NCBI RefSeq assembly: GCF_003049085.1
Contig: NZ_PIQX01000005.1
Span: 1 to 64,000 of the forward strand
Reading direction: 5' to 3'
Source of the DNA: Campylobacter concisus
GTDB taxonomy: Bacteria > Campylobacterota > Campylobacteria > Campylobacterales > Campylobacteraceae
DNA length: 64,000 nt
The notes under the pieces are model-generated. The model searched no databases, was not told the DNA's origin, and saw nothing but the letters and a program-made list of their open reading frames with translations. The position numbers were made by a program, and so were the translations under genes. Positions 29,321-37,858 of the stretch are shown here, piece by piece (the stretch's first letter is position 1; each line of letters opens with the position of its first letter).

Positions 29321-30031
29321 TTACTCCTTGATAAGCTTGTCGCGTCTTTGCTCGTAAGCATCGCGTAAAAATGGATAAAGATCAATAGCATCTTTTCTTA
29401 GTTTTTCATAAGCAGTTGGATCTTGTGAAAAGCTATTAAACGCTCTATATGACTTGATACCAGTTGATAAAAGTATAGGATCAACGTAGCTAATAGGATC
29501 AGCAAAATAATCTCCGACCATGCCACCAGTATCTCTTAAATTTGATGGTCCAATAAGTGGCCAAACGATATGAAAACCGCTACCAAGCCCCCAATATCCA
29601 AGCGTTTGTCCAAAATCTTCATCGTGAGGCTTGAGATTGTAGTATTTTGCTCCGTCTGTTAGTCCGCCAAAGCCAATTATCGTATTTGCTAAAAATCTCA
29701 ATGTCTCTTCACCAGCATTTTGGAATTTAAACTGAAGTAAGTTATTTACAAAGCGAACCGGAAAAAGCAGATTGTCAAAGAAATTCGAAACCATTGTTCT
29801 AGCCGTTTTTGGCACAACATAGGCATAGCCTTTTGCCACCGGAGTTAGCATATTTACATAGATAAAGTCATTTGCATGTGTCATCATTCTATTGTAGCCA
29901 CTAAGTGGGTCAAAAACATCTTTTCTTGCTTCAAATTCAACATCAAATTCATCGCTTTCGCTATTTGCATTTATGTCTGTATTAGCACAGGCTAAAAGCA
30001 AACTAAAAAAGATAGAAAGCAAAAATTTCAT
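29321..30031 (-). CDS. mlaA: Outer-membrane lipoprotein MlaA (VacJ)
   Basis: A 236-residue lipoprotein (lipobox LLAC, acylated Cys15) of the VacJ family. FDPLSGYNRMMTHANDFIY, VRFVNNLLQFKFQNAGEE and RDTGGMVGDYFADPISYVDP are family hallmarks. MlaA forms a ring in the inner leaflet of the outer membrane and removes misplaced phospholipid from the surface. It is the first gene of the operon; the SD of mlaC (AAGGAG) overlaps its end. Confidence 0.93.
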   Translation of the reverse strand: MKFLLSIFFSLLLACANTDINANSESDEFDVEFEARKDVFDPLSGYNRMMTHANDFIYVNMLTPVAKGYAYVVPKTARTMVSNFFDNLLFPVRFVNNLLQFKFQNAGEETLRFLANTIIGFGGLTDGAKYYNLKPHDEDFGQTLGYWGLGSGFHIVWPLIGPSNLRDTGGMVGDYFADPISYVDPILLSTGIKSYRAFNSFSQDPTAYEKLRKDAIDLYPFLRDAYEQRRDKLIKE

Positions 30032-30196
30032 ACTAAGCCTTATTTTTATTTATAAAATGTAGCTCGATTTTATCTTTTAAAAACTTTACAAGAAATTAAG
30101 AGAAATTTATAAATTGGCTTAAATCTTTAAGCTTAAGGATTAATATAATTAGATATACTTCACAAATTATTCTCTAATATAGTAAAGGTAAAAATT

Positions 30197-30979
30197 TTGA
30201 AAGCAGATATAAATTTAGAACTATTTTTAGGCGAAGATACACAGGTTTTAGCTAAACATATTACATTATTAAAGGCCATAAAAGAGACAAAAAGTATCAC
30301 AAAAGCAGCGGAATTGGTTGGTATATCGTATAAAAATGCTTGGGACTGCCTTGATACGATAAATAATAAAAGTAGCAAGCCGCTTATTATTAGAGCTGAT
30401 GGAAATAAAAAAAATAGTGGCTCCGAGCTAAGCGAGTATGCCAATAAACTGATAAAAATTTATGATGCCATTCTTGAGACTCAAAAGGATTTTTTGCAAA
30501 AAATTTGTCAAAAAGTAGATTTTGAGGATGTAGATATTGTAAATCTTCAAAGAATGAATATGAACTTAAGTGCCAGAAATCAGCTCTCTTGCGAGATTAT
30601 TGGCATAAACCGCGGTGCGGTAAATTCTCAAATAATTGCAAAACTAAGTAATGGCTGCACGCTTGAGTCAAACATCACGGTTGAAAGTGAGAAAAATTTA
30701 GGCCTAAAAGTTGGACAAAAAGTTATTTATATTTTTAAAGCCCCAGCTGTCATTTTGGCTAAGGATCTAGATATAAAAATAAGCACAAAAAATCAATTAA
30801 AAGGCGAGGTGATCGAAGCAAAGATAGGTGCTGTAAATGCTGAAATCACTTTAAAACTAAGCGATGAGCAGACTTTAACTGCCATCATCACAAAAGATAG
30901 TGCTATCCAGATGAAAATAGGTGTTGGCGATACACTTTTAGCAATAGTAAAATCATCTCAAATCATTATAGGAGTTTAA
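30197..30979 (+). CDS. modE: ModE-type molybdate-responsive regulator with two Mop domains
   Basis: A 260-residue protein starting at TTG 30197. Residues 1-115 form a winged helix like ModE (KSITKAAELVGISYKNAWDC; then NKKNSGSELSEYANKLI). Two molbindin (TOBE) repeats follow at about 122-190 and 193-258 (SARNQLSCEIIGINRGAVN and STKNQLKGEVIEAKIGAVN), which bind molybdate or tungstate. It heads the mod operon, with modA beginning right after its stop, so it probably controls its own transport genes. No ModE site was identified in the 165-bp upstream region. Confidence 0.9.
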   Translation: MKADINLELFLGEDTQVLAKHITLLKAIKETKSITKAAELVGISYKNAWDCLDTINNKSSKPLIIRADGNKKNSGSELSEYANKLIKIYDAILETQKDFLQKICQKVDFEDVDIVNLQRMNMNLSARNQLSCEIIGINRGAVNSQIIAKLSNGCTLESNITVESEKNLGLKVGQKVIYIFKAPAVILAKDLDIKISTKNQLKGEVIEAKIGAVNAEITLKLSDEQTLTAIITKDSAIQMKIGVGDTLLAIVKSSQIIIGV

Positions 30980-31735
30980 ATGAGAAAAGTTTTTAAATTT
31001 TTATGTGTGGCGGCTTTGCTTGCCATAAACGCATTTGGTGCTGAAGTAAATGTATATGCTGCAGCAAACACAACATACGCATTTCCAGAGCTTATAAAAG
31101 AGTTTAACAAGCTTCATCCAGATGCTAAAATCAACCTAACTCTTGGTGCAAGTGGTGGTCTTGTTACTCAGATCCAAAACTCAGCTCCAGCTGATATCTT
31201 TATGGCTGCTGATATGGGCTTTGCACAAAAAGCTTATGACACAGGATTTGCAGTAGCTGCTCCAAAAGTTTATGCACAAGGAGCCGTTGCTATTTTTTCT
31301 ATTAGAAATGTTGATTTCAAAAAAGGTATCGAAGTTGTTCGTGGCCTAAAAGCGATCTCTATCGCAAATCCACAAACTGCACCATACGGCAAAGCTAGTA
31401 TAGAGGCTCTTAAAAACGCAAAGCTTTATGACGAAGTAGAAAAAAATATCGTCTATGCTCAAAAAATTTCTGAAACTCTATCTCAGGCATTAAGTGCATC
31501 TGATGTAGGTTTTATCGCAGCTAGCGCACTTTTTGATGAGAAAATGGCAAAATACAAAGAGGGCGTTAATTACATCTTTGTTCCACAAGAGCTATACACT
31601 CCGATCGATCAAGGCATAGTTCTTCTAAAACATGCTGAAAAAAATGATGATGCAAAAGCATTTTATGAGTTTATCTTAGGTGATAAATCAAGAGAAATTT
31701 TCAAGAAATTTGGTTACAACGTTCCAGCTAAATGA
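30980..31735 (+). CDS. modA: Molybdate-binding protein ModA
   Basis: A 251-residue periplasmic binding protein with signal peptide (MRKVFKFLCVAALLAINAFG). AAANTTYAFPELIKEF and LGASGGLVTQIQNSAPADIF match ModA; the Ser of GASGG and Ala-Ala-Asn segment line the oxyanion pocket. ALSASDVGFIAASALF follows the usual hinge. It captures molybdate or tungstate for ModBC. It follows modE directly and overlaps the next gene by ATGA. Confidence 0.93.
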   Translation: MRKVFKFLCVAALLAINAFGAEVNVYAAANTTYAFPELIKEFNKLHPDAKINLTLGASGGLVTQIQNSAPADIFMAADMGFAQKAYDTGFAVAAPKVYAQGAVAIFSIRNVDFKKGIEVVRGLKAISIANPQTAPYGKASIEALKNAKLYDEVEKNIVYAQKISETLSQALSASDVGFIAASALFDEKMAKYKEGVNYIFVPQELYTPIDQGIVLLKHAEKNDDAKAFYEFILGDKSREIFKKFGYNVPAK

Positions 31736-32127
31736 TAAGAGCAAAGATCGTTGGGATTTTAACTAAAGATGACGTTAGCTTATTTGAGCTAAAGGGTCTA
31801 AATTTAGAGGCAAATTTATTTATGCTAGTCTTGAATGAGGCTAGCAAATTCGCCTTAGATGATGAGATTGACTTAGGTTTTAAAAGCTCCGATGTTATCT
31901 TGTCAAAAGACAAACTAAGTAATAGCTCGCTTGAAAACGAGCTAAAATGCGTGATTGAAGCTATAAATTTTGGTGAAATTTTAAGTGTTGTTAGCTTAAA
32001 GTGTGGCGAAATTTACTTTGAAGCTATTATCTCAAATCACGCATTAAAAACTATGAACATAGGTGAAAACGATGAAGTCTTTGCCTATATAAAATCTACA
32101 AGCATTCACATAAGTACTCAAAAATGA
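31732..32127 (+). CDS. Stand-alone TOBE/Mop-domain protein in the mod operon
   Basis: A 131-residue soluble protein with two poorly conserved molbindin-like repeats (about 1-62 and 67-130; IRAKIVGILTKDDVSLFELK and LKCVIEAINFGEILSVVSLK). Both its ends overlap neighbours by ATGA, so it is an integral member of the operon between modA and modC. It may store or buffer molybdate, or modulate ModC. The repeats are weaker than those in modE, and the function is inferred from position. Confidence 0.78.
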   Translation: MIRAKIVGILTKDDVSLFELKGLNLEANLFMLVLNEASKFALDDEIDLGFKSSDVILSKDKLSNSSLENELKCVIEAINFGEILSVVSLKCGEIYFEAIISNHALKTMNIGENDEVFAYIKSTSIHISTQK

Positions 32128-32981
32128 TAGAAATTTCTTGTAAAAAAGAGCTAAATGGCGGTGGCAGAAAATTTTTACTTGAGGCAGACCTTAGCTTTGA
32201 AAATGGCGATTTTGTCGCACTTTATGGAGCAAGTGGCGGCGGAAAGACTACTATTTTAAGATTGATTGCTGGTTTTGAAACGCCACAAAGCGGATTTATA
32301 AAGGTTGGGGATAAAATTTTCTTTGACGATAAGATAAATTTGGCTCCGCAAAAGCGAAATATCGGCTTTTTGTTTCAAGATTATGCATTGTTTGAAAATA
32401 TGAATGTCTTTAAAAATTTACTCTTTGCAAAAGATGACGTAAATCTAGCAAATAAACTCCTTGATATCTGCGGTCTAACAAGTCTCAAAAATGCAAAGAT
32501 CAGCACTCTTTCTGGCGGCCAAAAACAACGCGTAGCACTTGCTCGTGCAGTTATGAGAAGACCTGAAATTTTACTACTTGATGAGCCGCTAAGCGCGCTT
32601 GATAATGCTATGCGTGAAAAATTACAAGATTATCTGTTGGCACTTCACGACGAATTTAAAATGAGCATCGTCTTGGTAAGCCATGATATCGCAGAAATTT
32701 ATAAGCTTTGTAATAAAGTCTTTGTTCTTGAAAATGGCAAAATTTCAAGATCAGGTAGTGCAAGTGAGATATTTTTAAAGAGTGCAGGATCGCAGAAATT
32801 TGCCTTTAACGCTAAAATTTTAGAGATAAAAAAATGTGATGCAATCTTCGTAGCAAATGTACTGATAAACCGCCAAATTTGTGAAGTTGTGTTAAGCAGC
32901 AACGAAGCAATGAATCTAAAAGCAGGCGATATGGTGGTAGTTAGCACAAAAGCATTTAGTGTAAATTTGGAAAAAGCATGA
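32124..32981 (+). CDS. modC: Molybdate ABC transporter ATPase ModC
   Basis: A 285-residue ABC ATPase. Walker A is GASGGGKTT, the signature LSGGQKQRVALARAV, Walker B LLLDEPLSALD, and the switch His is in LVSHDIAEI. A C-terminal TOBE segment of about 60 residues (FNAKILEIKKCDAIFV) follows, shorter than in E. coli ModC. It energises ModB. It may also serve the ATPase-less permease at 24848. Confidence 0.93.
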   Translation: MIEISCKKELNGGGRKFLLEADLSFENGDFVALYGASGGGKTTILRLIAGFETPQSGFIKVGDKIFFDDKINLAPQKRNIGFLFQDYALFENMNVFKNLLFAKDDVNLANKLLDICGLTSLKNAKISTLSGGQKQRVALARAVMRRPEILLLDEPLSALDNAMREKLQDYLLALHDEFKMSIVLVSHDIAEIYKLCNKVFVLENGKISRSGSASEIFLKSAGSQKFAFNAKILEIKKCDAIFVANVLINRQICEVVLSSNEAMNLKAGDMVVVSTKAFSVNLEKA

Positions 32982-33655
32982 TAGACGAGTTAAAAAATAT
33001 CGATTACGAGCCGTTTTGGCTATCGTTAAAACTATCTTTTATAACTACTTTTATCTTGTTCTTTGCCTGCATTGCACTTGCTTATTTTATGTCACAGAAA
33101 AAATTCTTTGGCAAATCATTTTTAGAGTCGATAATCTCACTACCGCTGGTATTGCCGCCAAGCGTTCTTGGCTTTTATCTGCTCATTTTTCTTTCGCCTT
33201 ATTCCGCCTTTGGTAAATTTATCGAAGAAATTTTTGGGGTTAGGCTAGTTTTTAATTTCACAGGTCTTGTTGTGGCAAGTTGTATCTATTCATTGCCATT
33301 TATGTTTGGCCCGATTTACGCTGGACTAAATAGCCTAAAAAAGAGCCTTTTTGAAGCGAGTTATAGTCTTGGTAAAAACAAACTCACAACTATTTTTAGG
33401 GTGATTTTGCCAAGTATCAGATCAAATTTATTAACAGCTACTGTCGTTAGCTTTGCTCACACCATGGGCGAGTTTGGTGTTGTTTTAATGATAGGCGGTA
33501 GCGTAGCTGGAGAGAGCAAGGTTGCTAGCATTGCGATATTTGAAGCAGTTGAAATGCTTGATTACACCAAGGCTCATGTCTATGCACTTTTGATGTTAAT
33601 AATTAGCTTTTTTGTCCTTTTTATAGTTTATCTTTTAAATTCTAAAAAAGCTTAA
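32978..33655 (+). CDS. modB: Molybdate ABC transporter permease ModB
   Basis: A 225-residue permease with five to six helices. SLPLVLPPSVLGFYLL and ASYSLGKNKLTTIFRVILPS are the ModB segments, the latter containing the EAA loop; HTMGEFGVVLMIGGS is the family's end signature. It overlaps modC by ATGA. It ends the mod operon; the next gene begins after a 48-bp gap with its own ribosome site. Confidence 0.93.
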   Translation: MIDELKNIDYEPFWLSLKLSFITTFILFFACIALAYFMSQKKFFGKSFLESIISLPLVLPPSVLGFYLLIFLSPYSAFGKFIEEIFGVRLVFNFTGLVVASCIYSLPFMFGPIYAGLNSLKKSLFEASYSLGKNKLTTIFRVILPSIRSNLLTATVVSFAHTMGEFGVVLMIGGSVAGESKVASIAIFEAVEMLDYTKAHVYALLMLIISFFVLFIVYLLNSKKA

Positions 33656-33703
33656 GACAAAGCTTATAGAGATATAATAGTAAAAAATTTTAAAGGATGA
33701 AAT

Positions 33704-34201
33704 ATGATAAACGTGCCTACAAATATATATTTAAATACCTTAGACGGTAAGGAATTTGATTTTTCTACCTTTGCAAGAATGCACGACTGCGTTATTTTTA
33801 TCTACCCAAAGATAGGCGAGGACTTTAGTCTTTTAAGTGAGCAATTGCAAAATACTGCGGGCATGAAGGGCTGCACCAAACAAGCGATAAACTACAAGAA
33901 ATTTTTAAAAGATTTTAACGATCTTGGTTTCATGGTAGTGTCCATTGGCTCACAAGATATCGCAGCTCAAAAGAAATTTCAAGAAGAAACTTCGGCTGGA
34001 GTTATGTTCTTAAATGATAGTGAGTTTATGCTTGAGAGAGCACTTGAGCTTCCGGTTTTTTCTGCGTCAAATGGACATAAATTTTATTTTAGACAAACAC
34101 TTATCATAAAAGATGGCAAGATAAGGCGCGCATATATAGTGGATGATCCAGAAAATGATGCTAAAAATATGCTAGAAAAAATCAAAGAAAAAGACTACTA
34201 G
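33704..34201 (+). CDS. Peroxiredoxin (AhpC/TSA-like)
   Basis: A 165-residue thioredoxin-fold peroxidase. GMKGCTKQAINY holds the peroxidatic Cys57 in the GCT context of BCP/PrxQ-like enzymes, and the C-terminal half carries FYFRQTLIIKDGKIRRAYIV, the usual strand pair. It reduces peroxides with a thiol donor. No TGA codon replaces the Cys, so it is not a selenoprotein. It precedes the methyltransferase gene by 8 bp and is probably co-transcribed with it. Confidence 0.78.
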   Translation: MINVPTNIYLNTLDGKEFDFSTFARMHDCVIFIYPKIGEDFSLLSEQLQNTAGMKGCTKQAINYKKFLKDFNDLGFMVVSIGSQDIAAQKKFQEETSAGVMFLNDSEFMLERALELPVFSASNGHKFYFRQTLIIKDGKIRRAYIVDDPENDAKNMLEKIKEKDY

Positions 34202-34209
34202 GAGCTAAA

Positions 34210-35766
34210 ATGAGCCAAAATAGCAAAATCGAAAAGTCTTATGATGAGCTAACTTATAAATCAATAGCTTTTGCCCAATCGTCGCCATATAGGCTTGAAG
34301 CTTGTGCTACACTTCTTGGCATAACTCCACCTCCATGCGAAAATGCAAGAGTTTTAGAGATAGGATGTAGCTTTGGCGGAAATTTGATCCCATTTGCAGT
34401 AAATAACAAAAATGCAAAAGTAGTTGGCATAGATCTTAGCGGCGAGCAGATAAGGCGTGGACAAGAGATCGTTAAAGAGATGGGGCTTACAAATTTAGAG
34501 CTTATACACGGCGATATTTGCGAATTTAAAAGTGATGAGAAATTTGACTATATCATTGCTCATGGCGTTTTTAGCTGGGTGCCTGACTTTGTAAAAGAAG
34601 CTATATTAAAAGTCGTAAGAGAGAATTTAAGTGCAAATGGCGTGGCATTTATCTCTTATAATGTTTATCCTGGCTGGAAAGTAAAAGACATCGTAAGAGA
34701 TATAATGCTACTTGCCGCAAAGGATAAAGAGAGTATGCAAGAGAGGTTAAAAGCAGCCAAAGAAGCACTTTTAGTCTATAAAGAATATTTGCTAACAAGA
34801 GATGAAGAAATTTATGAGGGGAAAATACCCCTTAAGATGCTTCTTTTTGTAACTGAACATGTGCTCTCAAAAGATGACTTTTACATAGCTCATGAGTTTT
34901 TAGAATATACAAATGATCCATTTTATTTTAAAGATTTTAATGCCATGCTTGCCAAAAATGATCTTACCTATCTTTGTGAATATACGCTTGATGATATTTT
35001 TACCCCAGATGTTGGCACAGCCGTAGTAGATGAATATAAAAATAACAAGTTTAAAGACAGGATCGATCTAGAGCAATTCATGGATATGATTAGCAACAAA
35101 GTATTTAGACAAAGCCTAATAGTCCATAGCAAAACTTATGAGAGCATAGCAAATAAACAAATAGGTCCAAGCGATATTAATAAAATTCACGTTGTGGCAG
35201 ATTTTATAAAGAAAGATAACCAGTGGCAAGATAGTTATGGTGCTATGCCACAGGATATATCATGGCTTTGCGAGGTCTTTTATAAGATGTATCCAGCTAG
35301 CATAAACCTTTCTCAGATTTTAGAAATTTTGCCAGAAGATAAGCTTATGGTTTATAGCGCTTTTGTAAGAATTTTAACAAACTCGTCTGATGCAATGATT
35401 TTAAAAGATGAGCAAAAAAATATCGAGTATAGGCCTGGGCATTCAAGGCTTAGCCAAAAATTAATAAATTATGTAAGATATTTTTTAAATCATAAAAATA
35501 ATGCCGATGTTGTTTTTGCTAATAAATTTAGCATTTCAAGAAAGCTTAACAATATCGATTATTACATACTTTTATTGCTTGATGGTAAAAATAGCTTAGA
35601 AGATGTCGCAGCAAAAACATTAAAATTTATCAAAGAGAACAACGAAGATATATTTGACATAAATGGCAAAGTGCTTAAAAAAGATAAAGTCGCAGCAAAT
35701 ATAATGAGCTACGTGATAGGCACAGCAAAAATGGCTAGTACGTTTTATCTATTAGAAGAAATTTAA
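34210..35766 (+). CDS. SAM-dependent methyltransferase with methyltransferase regulatory domain
   Basis: A 518-residue protein. Residues about 1-200 form a class I methyltransferase (SAM motif VLEIGCSFGGNLIPFAV, then VVGIDLSGEQIRRG and IAHGVFSWVPD). The rest includes the regulatory domain seen in this family (around 215-300; KDDFYIAHEFLEYTNDPFYF) and a C-terminal helical part. The target is unknown; relatives are found in many Campylobacter genomes. It follows the peroxiredoxin gene by 8 bp and converges on cysQ. AGGAGCTAAA precedes ATG. Confidence 0.83.
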   Translation: MSQNSKIEKSYDELTYKSIAFAQSSPYRLEACATLLGITPPPCENARVLEIGCSFGGNLIPFAVNNKNAKVVGIDLSGEQIRRGQEIVKEMGLTNLELIHGDICEFKSDEKFDYIIAHGVFSWVPDFVKEAILKVVRENLSANGVAFISYNVYPGWKVKDIVRDIMLLAAKDKESMQERLKAAKEALLVYKEYLLTRDEEIYEGKIPLKMLLFVTEHVLSKDDFYIAHEFLEYTNDPFYFKDFNAMLAKNDLTYLCEYTLDDIFTPDVGTAVVDEYKNNKFKDRIDLEQFMDMISNKVFRQSLIVHSKTYESIANKQIGPSDINKIHVVADFIKKDNQWQDSYGAMPQDISWLCEVFYKMYPASINLSQILEILPEDKLMVYSAFVRILTNSSDAMILKDEQKNIEYRPGHSRLSQKLINYVRYFLNHKNNADVVFANKFSISRKLNNIDYYILLLLDGKNSLEDVAAKTLKFIKENNEDIFDINGKVLKKDKVAANIMSYVIGTAKMASTFYLLEEI

Positions 35767-35775
35767 CTAACAGTT

Positions 35776-36582
35776 TTAAATTTTACTTTGTTTGTATAGT
35801 TGTGTGATTTTATCTTTTAGATTTAGTGTATTTTTTGAGAGAGCTATGAAAAATGGACTTTTTAAATCAGCAAGCTCGTAGCTCATCTCTTTGTCGCTAT
35901 TAGCACCAAAGACTTTGCCACCACAAAAATTTACGAGCGCATCTCCTGCTGCATTATCCCAAAGATAGCTTGGAGCAAATCTCAAATAAACTCCGCCAAA
36001 TTCAACCAAACGGCAAAATTTTATGGCTGAGCCGATGCACCTTTGCTCAAAATTTAAGCTCTGCCCTATAAGTTCTATCTCTTTGGCATCGCCTCTTCTG
36101 CTTGAAAAGATTAGATTGGTTAAATTTTTATCTTTTTTGTTTAGATCAACTCTGCTTATGATTTCATTATTGTTATCTAAAATTTCTTTAAAAGCGCCAT
36201 TTTCATCAGCATAAAAAAGCTCTTTACTAACTGGGATAAATATCACACCAAGCACCGGTCTAGCTTTTTTTATAAGCGCTATGCAAACGCAAAATTCACC
36301 GTTTCTAGCTAGAAATTCTTTCGTGCCATCAAGAGGATCTACGAGCCAAAACTCGTCTTTATCGCTTTCTTGCAAGATACTCTCTTCAGAGCAAATTTTT
36401 ATCCCGCTTTCACTTAGAACTTTTAGTATTGTTTCATTTGCGGCTAGATCAGCGCTAGTTAGTGGCGAGCTGTCATCTTTTAGGCAGACTTTAAGAGCCG
36501 TATTATCTGCAGAGTAAAATTTCATTATTTGCGCTCCAGCATTAACGGCTGCTTTTTTAGCTAAATTTAGAAGCTCGCTCAT
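35776..36582 (-). CDS. cysQ: 3'(2'),5'-bisphosphate nucleotidase CysQ-like
   Basis: A 268-residue inositol-monophosphatase-family enzyme. DPLDGTKEFLARNGEF (metal site) and WDNAAGDALVNFCGG (second metal site) are visible. CysQ removes PAP formed during sulfate assimilation or sulfotransfer. The frame continues upstream to 36666 within gltA, but MSELLNLAKK at 36582 overlaps the gltA stop by ATGA and is the natural start. The substrate could also be an inositol or sugar phosphate. Confidence 0.85.
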   Translation of the reverse strand: MSELLNLAKKAAVNAGAQIMKFYSADNTALKVCLKDDSSPLTSADLAANETILKVLSESGIKICSEESILQESDKDEFWLVDPLDGTKEFLARNGEFCVCIALIKKARPVLGVIFIPVSKELFYADENGAFKEILDNNNEIISRVDLNKKDKNLTNLIFSSRRGDAKEIELIGQSLNFEQRCIGSAIKFCRLVEFGGVYLRFAPSYLWDNAAGDALVNFCGGKVFGANSDKEMSYELADLKSPFFIALSKNTLNLKDKITQLYKQSKI

Positions 36583-37856
36583 TTTGGTGTTCTGTTTGTC
36601 TCTCCAACATAAAGCTGTCTTGGGCGGACGATCTTTATCGTATCTTGCTCTTTTAGCTCGATCCACTGGCTGATCCAGCCTGGAGTCCTGCCGATGACGA
36701 AGATGACGGCAAACATATTATTTGGTATGCCAAGCGCCTTTAGGATGAGCCCTGAGTGAAAATCAACGTTTGGGTATAAATTTCTACTCACAAAGTAGTC
36801 ATCATTTAGCGCGATCTCCTCAATGCGGTTTGCGATTTTAATAAGCTCTGAGTTAATGCCTATCTCGTCCATAAGCTGATCTCTCATCTTCTTAAGCACT
36901 TTTGCACGAGGGTCAAAATTTTTATAGACCCTGTGACCAAAGCCCATTAGCCTAAATGGATCGTTTTTATCCTTTGCTCTAGCGATGTATCTATCGACAT
37001 TTGCTACAGAGCCTATCTCTTCAAGCTGGCGGATAACGCCCTCGTTTGCCCCACCATGAGCCCAGCCCCAAAGTGCGCCGATGCCTGCGCTTATACATGC
37101 GTATGGGTGTGCGTGCGTTGAGCCAACGGTTCTAACAGTCGTTGTTGAAGCGTTTTGCTCGTGATCTGCGTGCAGCATAAAGACCGTATCAAGTGCTTTT
37201 ATCTCGATTGGCTTAAGATCGACGTGCTCGTACGGATAGCCTCTCATCATGTAGAGGAAATTTTCAGTAAAGCCACGATCTAAATTTGGATATATGATAG
37301 GAAGACCGCGTGAGTAGCGGTAGCTAAATGCCGCAATCGTTGGAATTTTAGCGATTATACGCATAGCCATCTCGTGATACTCTTCAGGTTTATCCATATT
37401 TAGGTGATCTGAGTAAAAGGCACTTAGCGCTGATACCGCTGCTTGCAAAATCGCCATAGGGTGCGCTTTATCTGGAAATGCGTCAAATAGCTTCATCATG
37501 CCTTCATGTATAAAGCTTCTTTTTTTAAGCTCGGTTTTAAAATTTATATACTGATCATTTGTTGGAAGCTCTTTGTTTAAGAGTAAATATGCCACGTCTA
37601 AAAATGTCTTATTTTCAGCCAAATACGCGATATCATAACCTCTATACATTAGCTCGCCTTTTAAGCCGTCTATATAAGTTATCGCTGAGCGACACATCGC
37701 AGTTGAAGTATAACCTCTGTCAAAAGTAAACATTCCAGTATCACTAAAAAATGTCGAAATGTCTATCACATCAGGTCCCATAGTGCCTTTTAGTATAGGA
37801 AACTCGTAACTCTTGCCGGTTCTGTTATCAGTTAGCGTAGCTGTATTTGATGACAT
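36579..37856 (-). CDS. gltA: Citrate synthase
   Basis: A 425-residue type II citrate synthase. The catalytic residues lie in HADHEQNAST and in GFGHRVYKNFDPRA, with an active Asp near the C-terminus (NVDFHSGLI). It condenses acetyl-CoA and oxaloacetate at the entry of the citric acid cycle. Its start stands 2 bp after the antiporter gene and its end overlaps cysQ. Confidence 0.96.
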   Translation of the reverse strand: MSSNTATLTDNRTGKSYEFPILKGTMGPDVIDISTFFSDTGMFTFDRGYTSTAMCRSAITYIDGLKGELMYRGYDIAYLAENKTFLDVAYLLLNKELPTNDQYINFKTELKKRSFIHEGMMKLFDAFPDKAHPMAILQAAVSALSAFYSDHLNMDKPEEYHEMAMRIIAKIPTIAAFSYRYSRGLPIIYPNLDRGFTENFLYMMRGYPYEHVDLKPIEIKALDTVFMLHADHEQNASTTTVRTVGSTHAHPYACISAGIGALWGWAHGGANEGVIRQLEEIGSVANVDRYIARAKDKNDPFRLMGFGHRVYKNFDPRAKVLKKMRDQLMDEIGINSELIKIANRIEEIALNDDYFVSRNLYPNVDFHSGLILKALGIPNNMFAVIFVIGRTPGWISQWIELKEQDTIKIVRPRQLYVGETNRTPK

Positions 37857-37858
37857 TT

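Noticed and set aside
33704-34201. Selenocysteine in the peroxiredoxin
   Set aside because: The active site codon is for Cys and no in-frame TGA is present.
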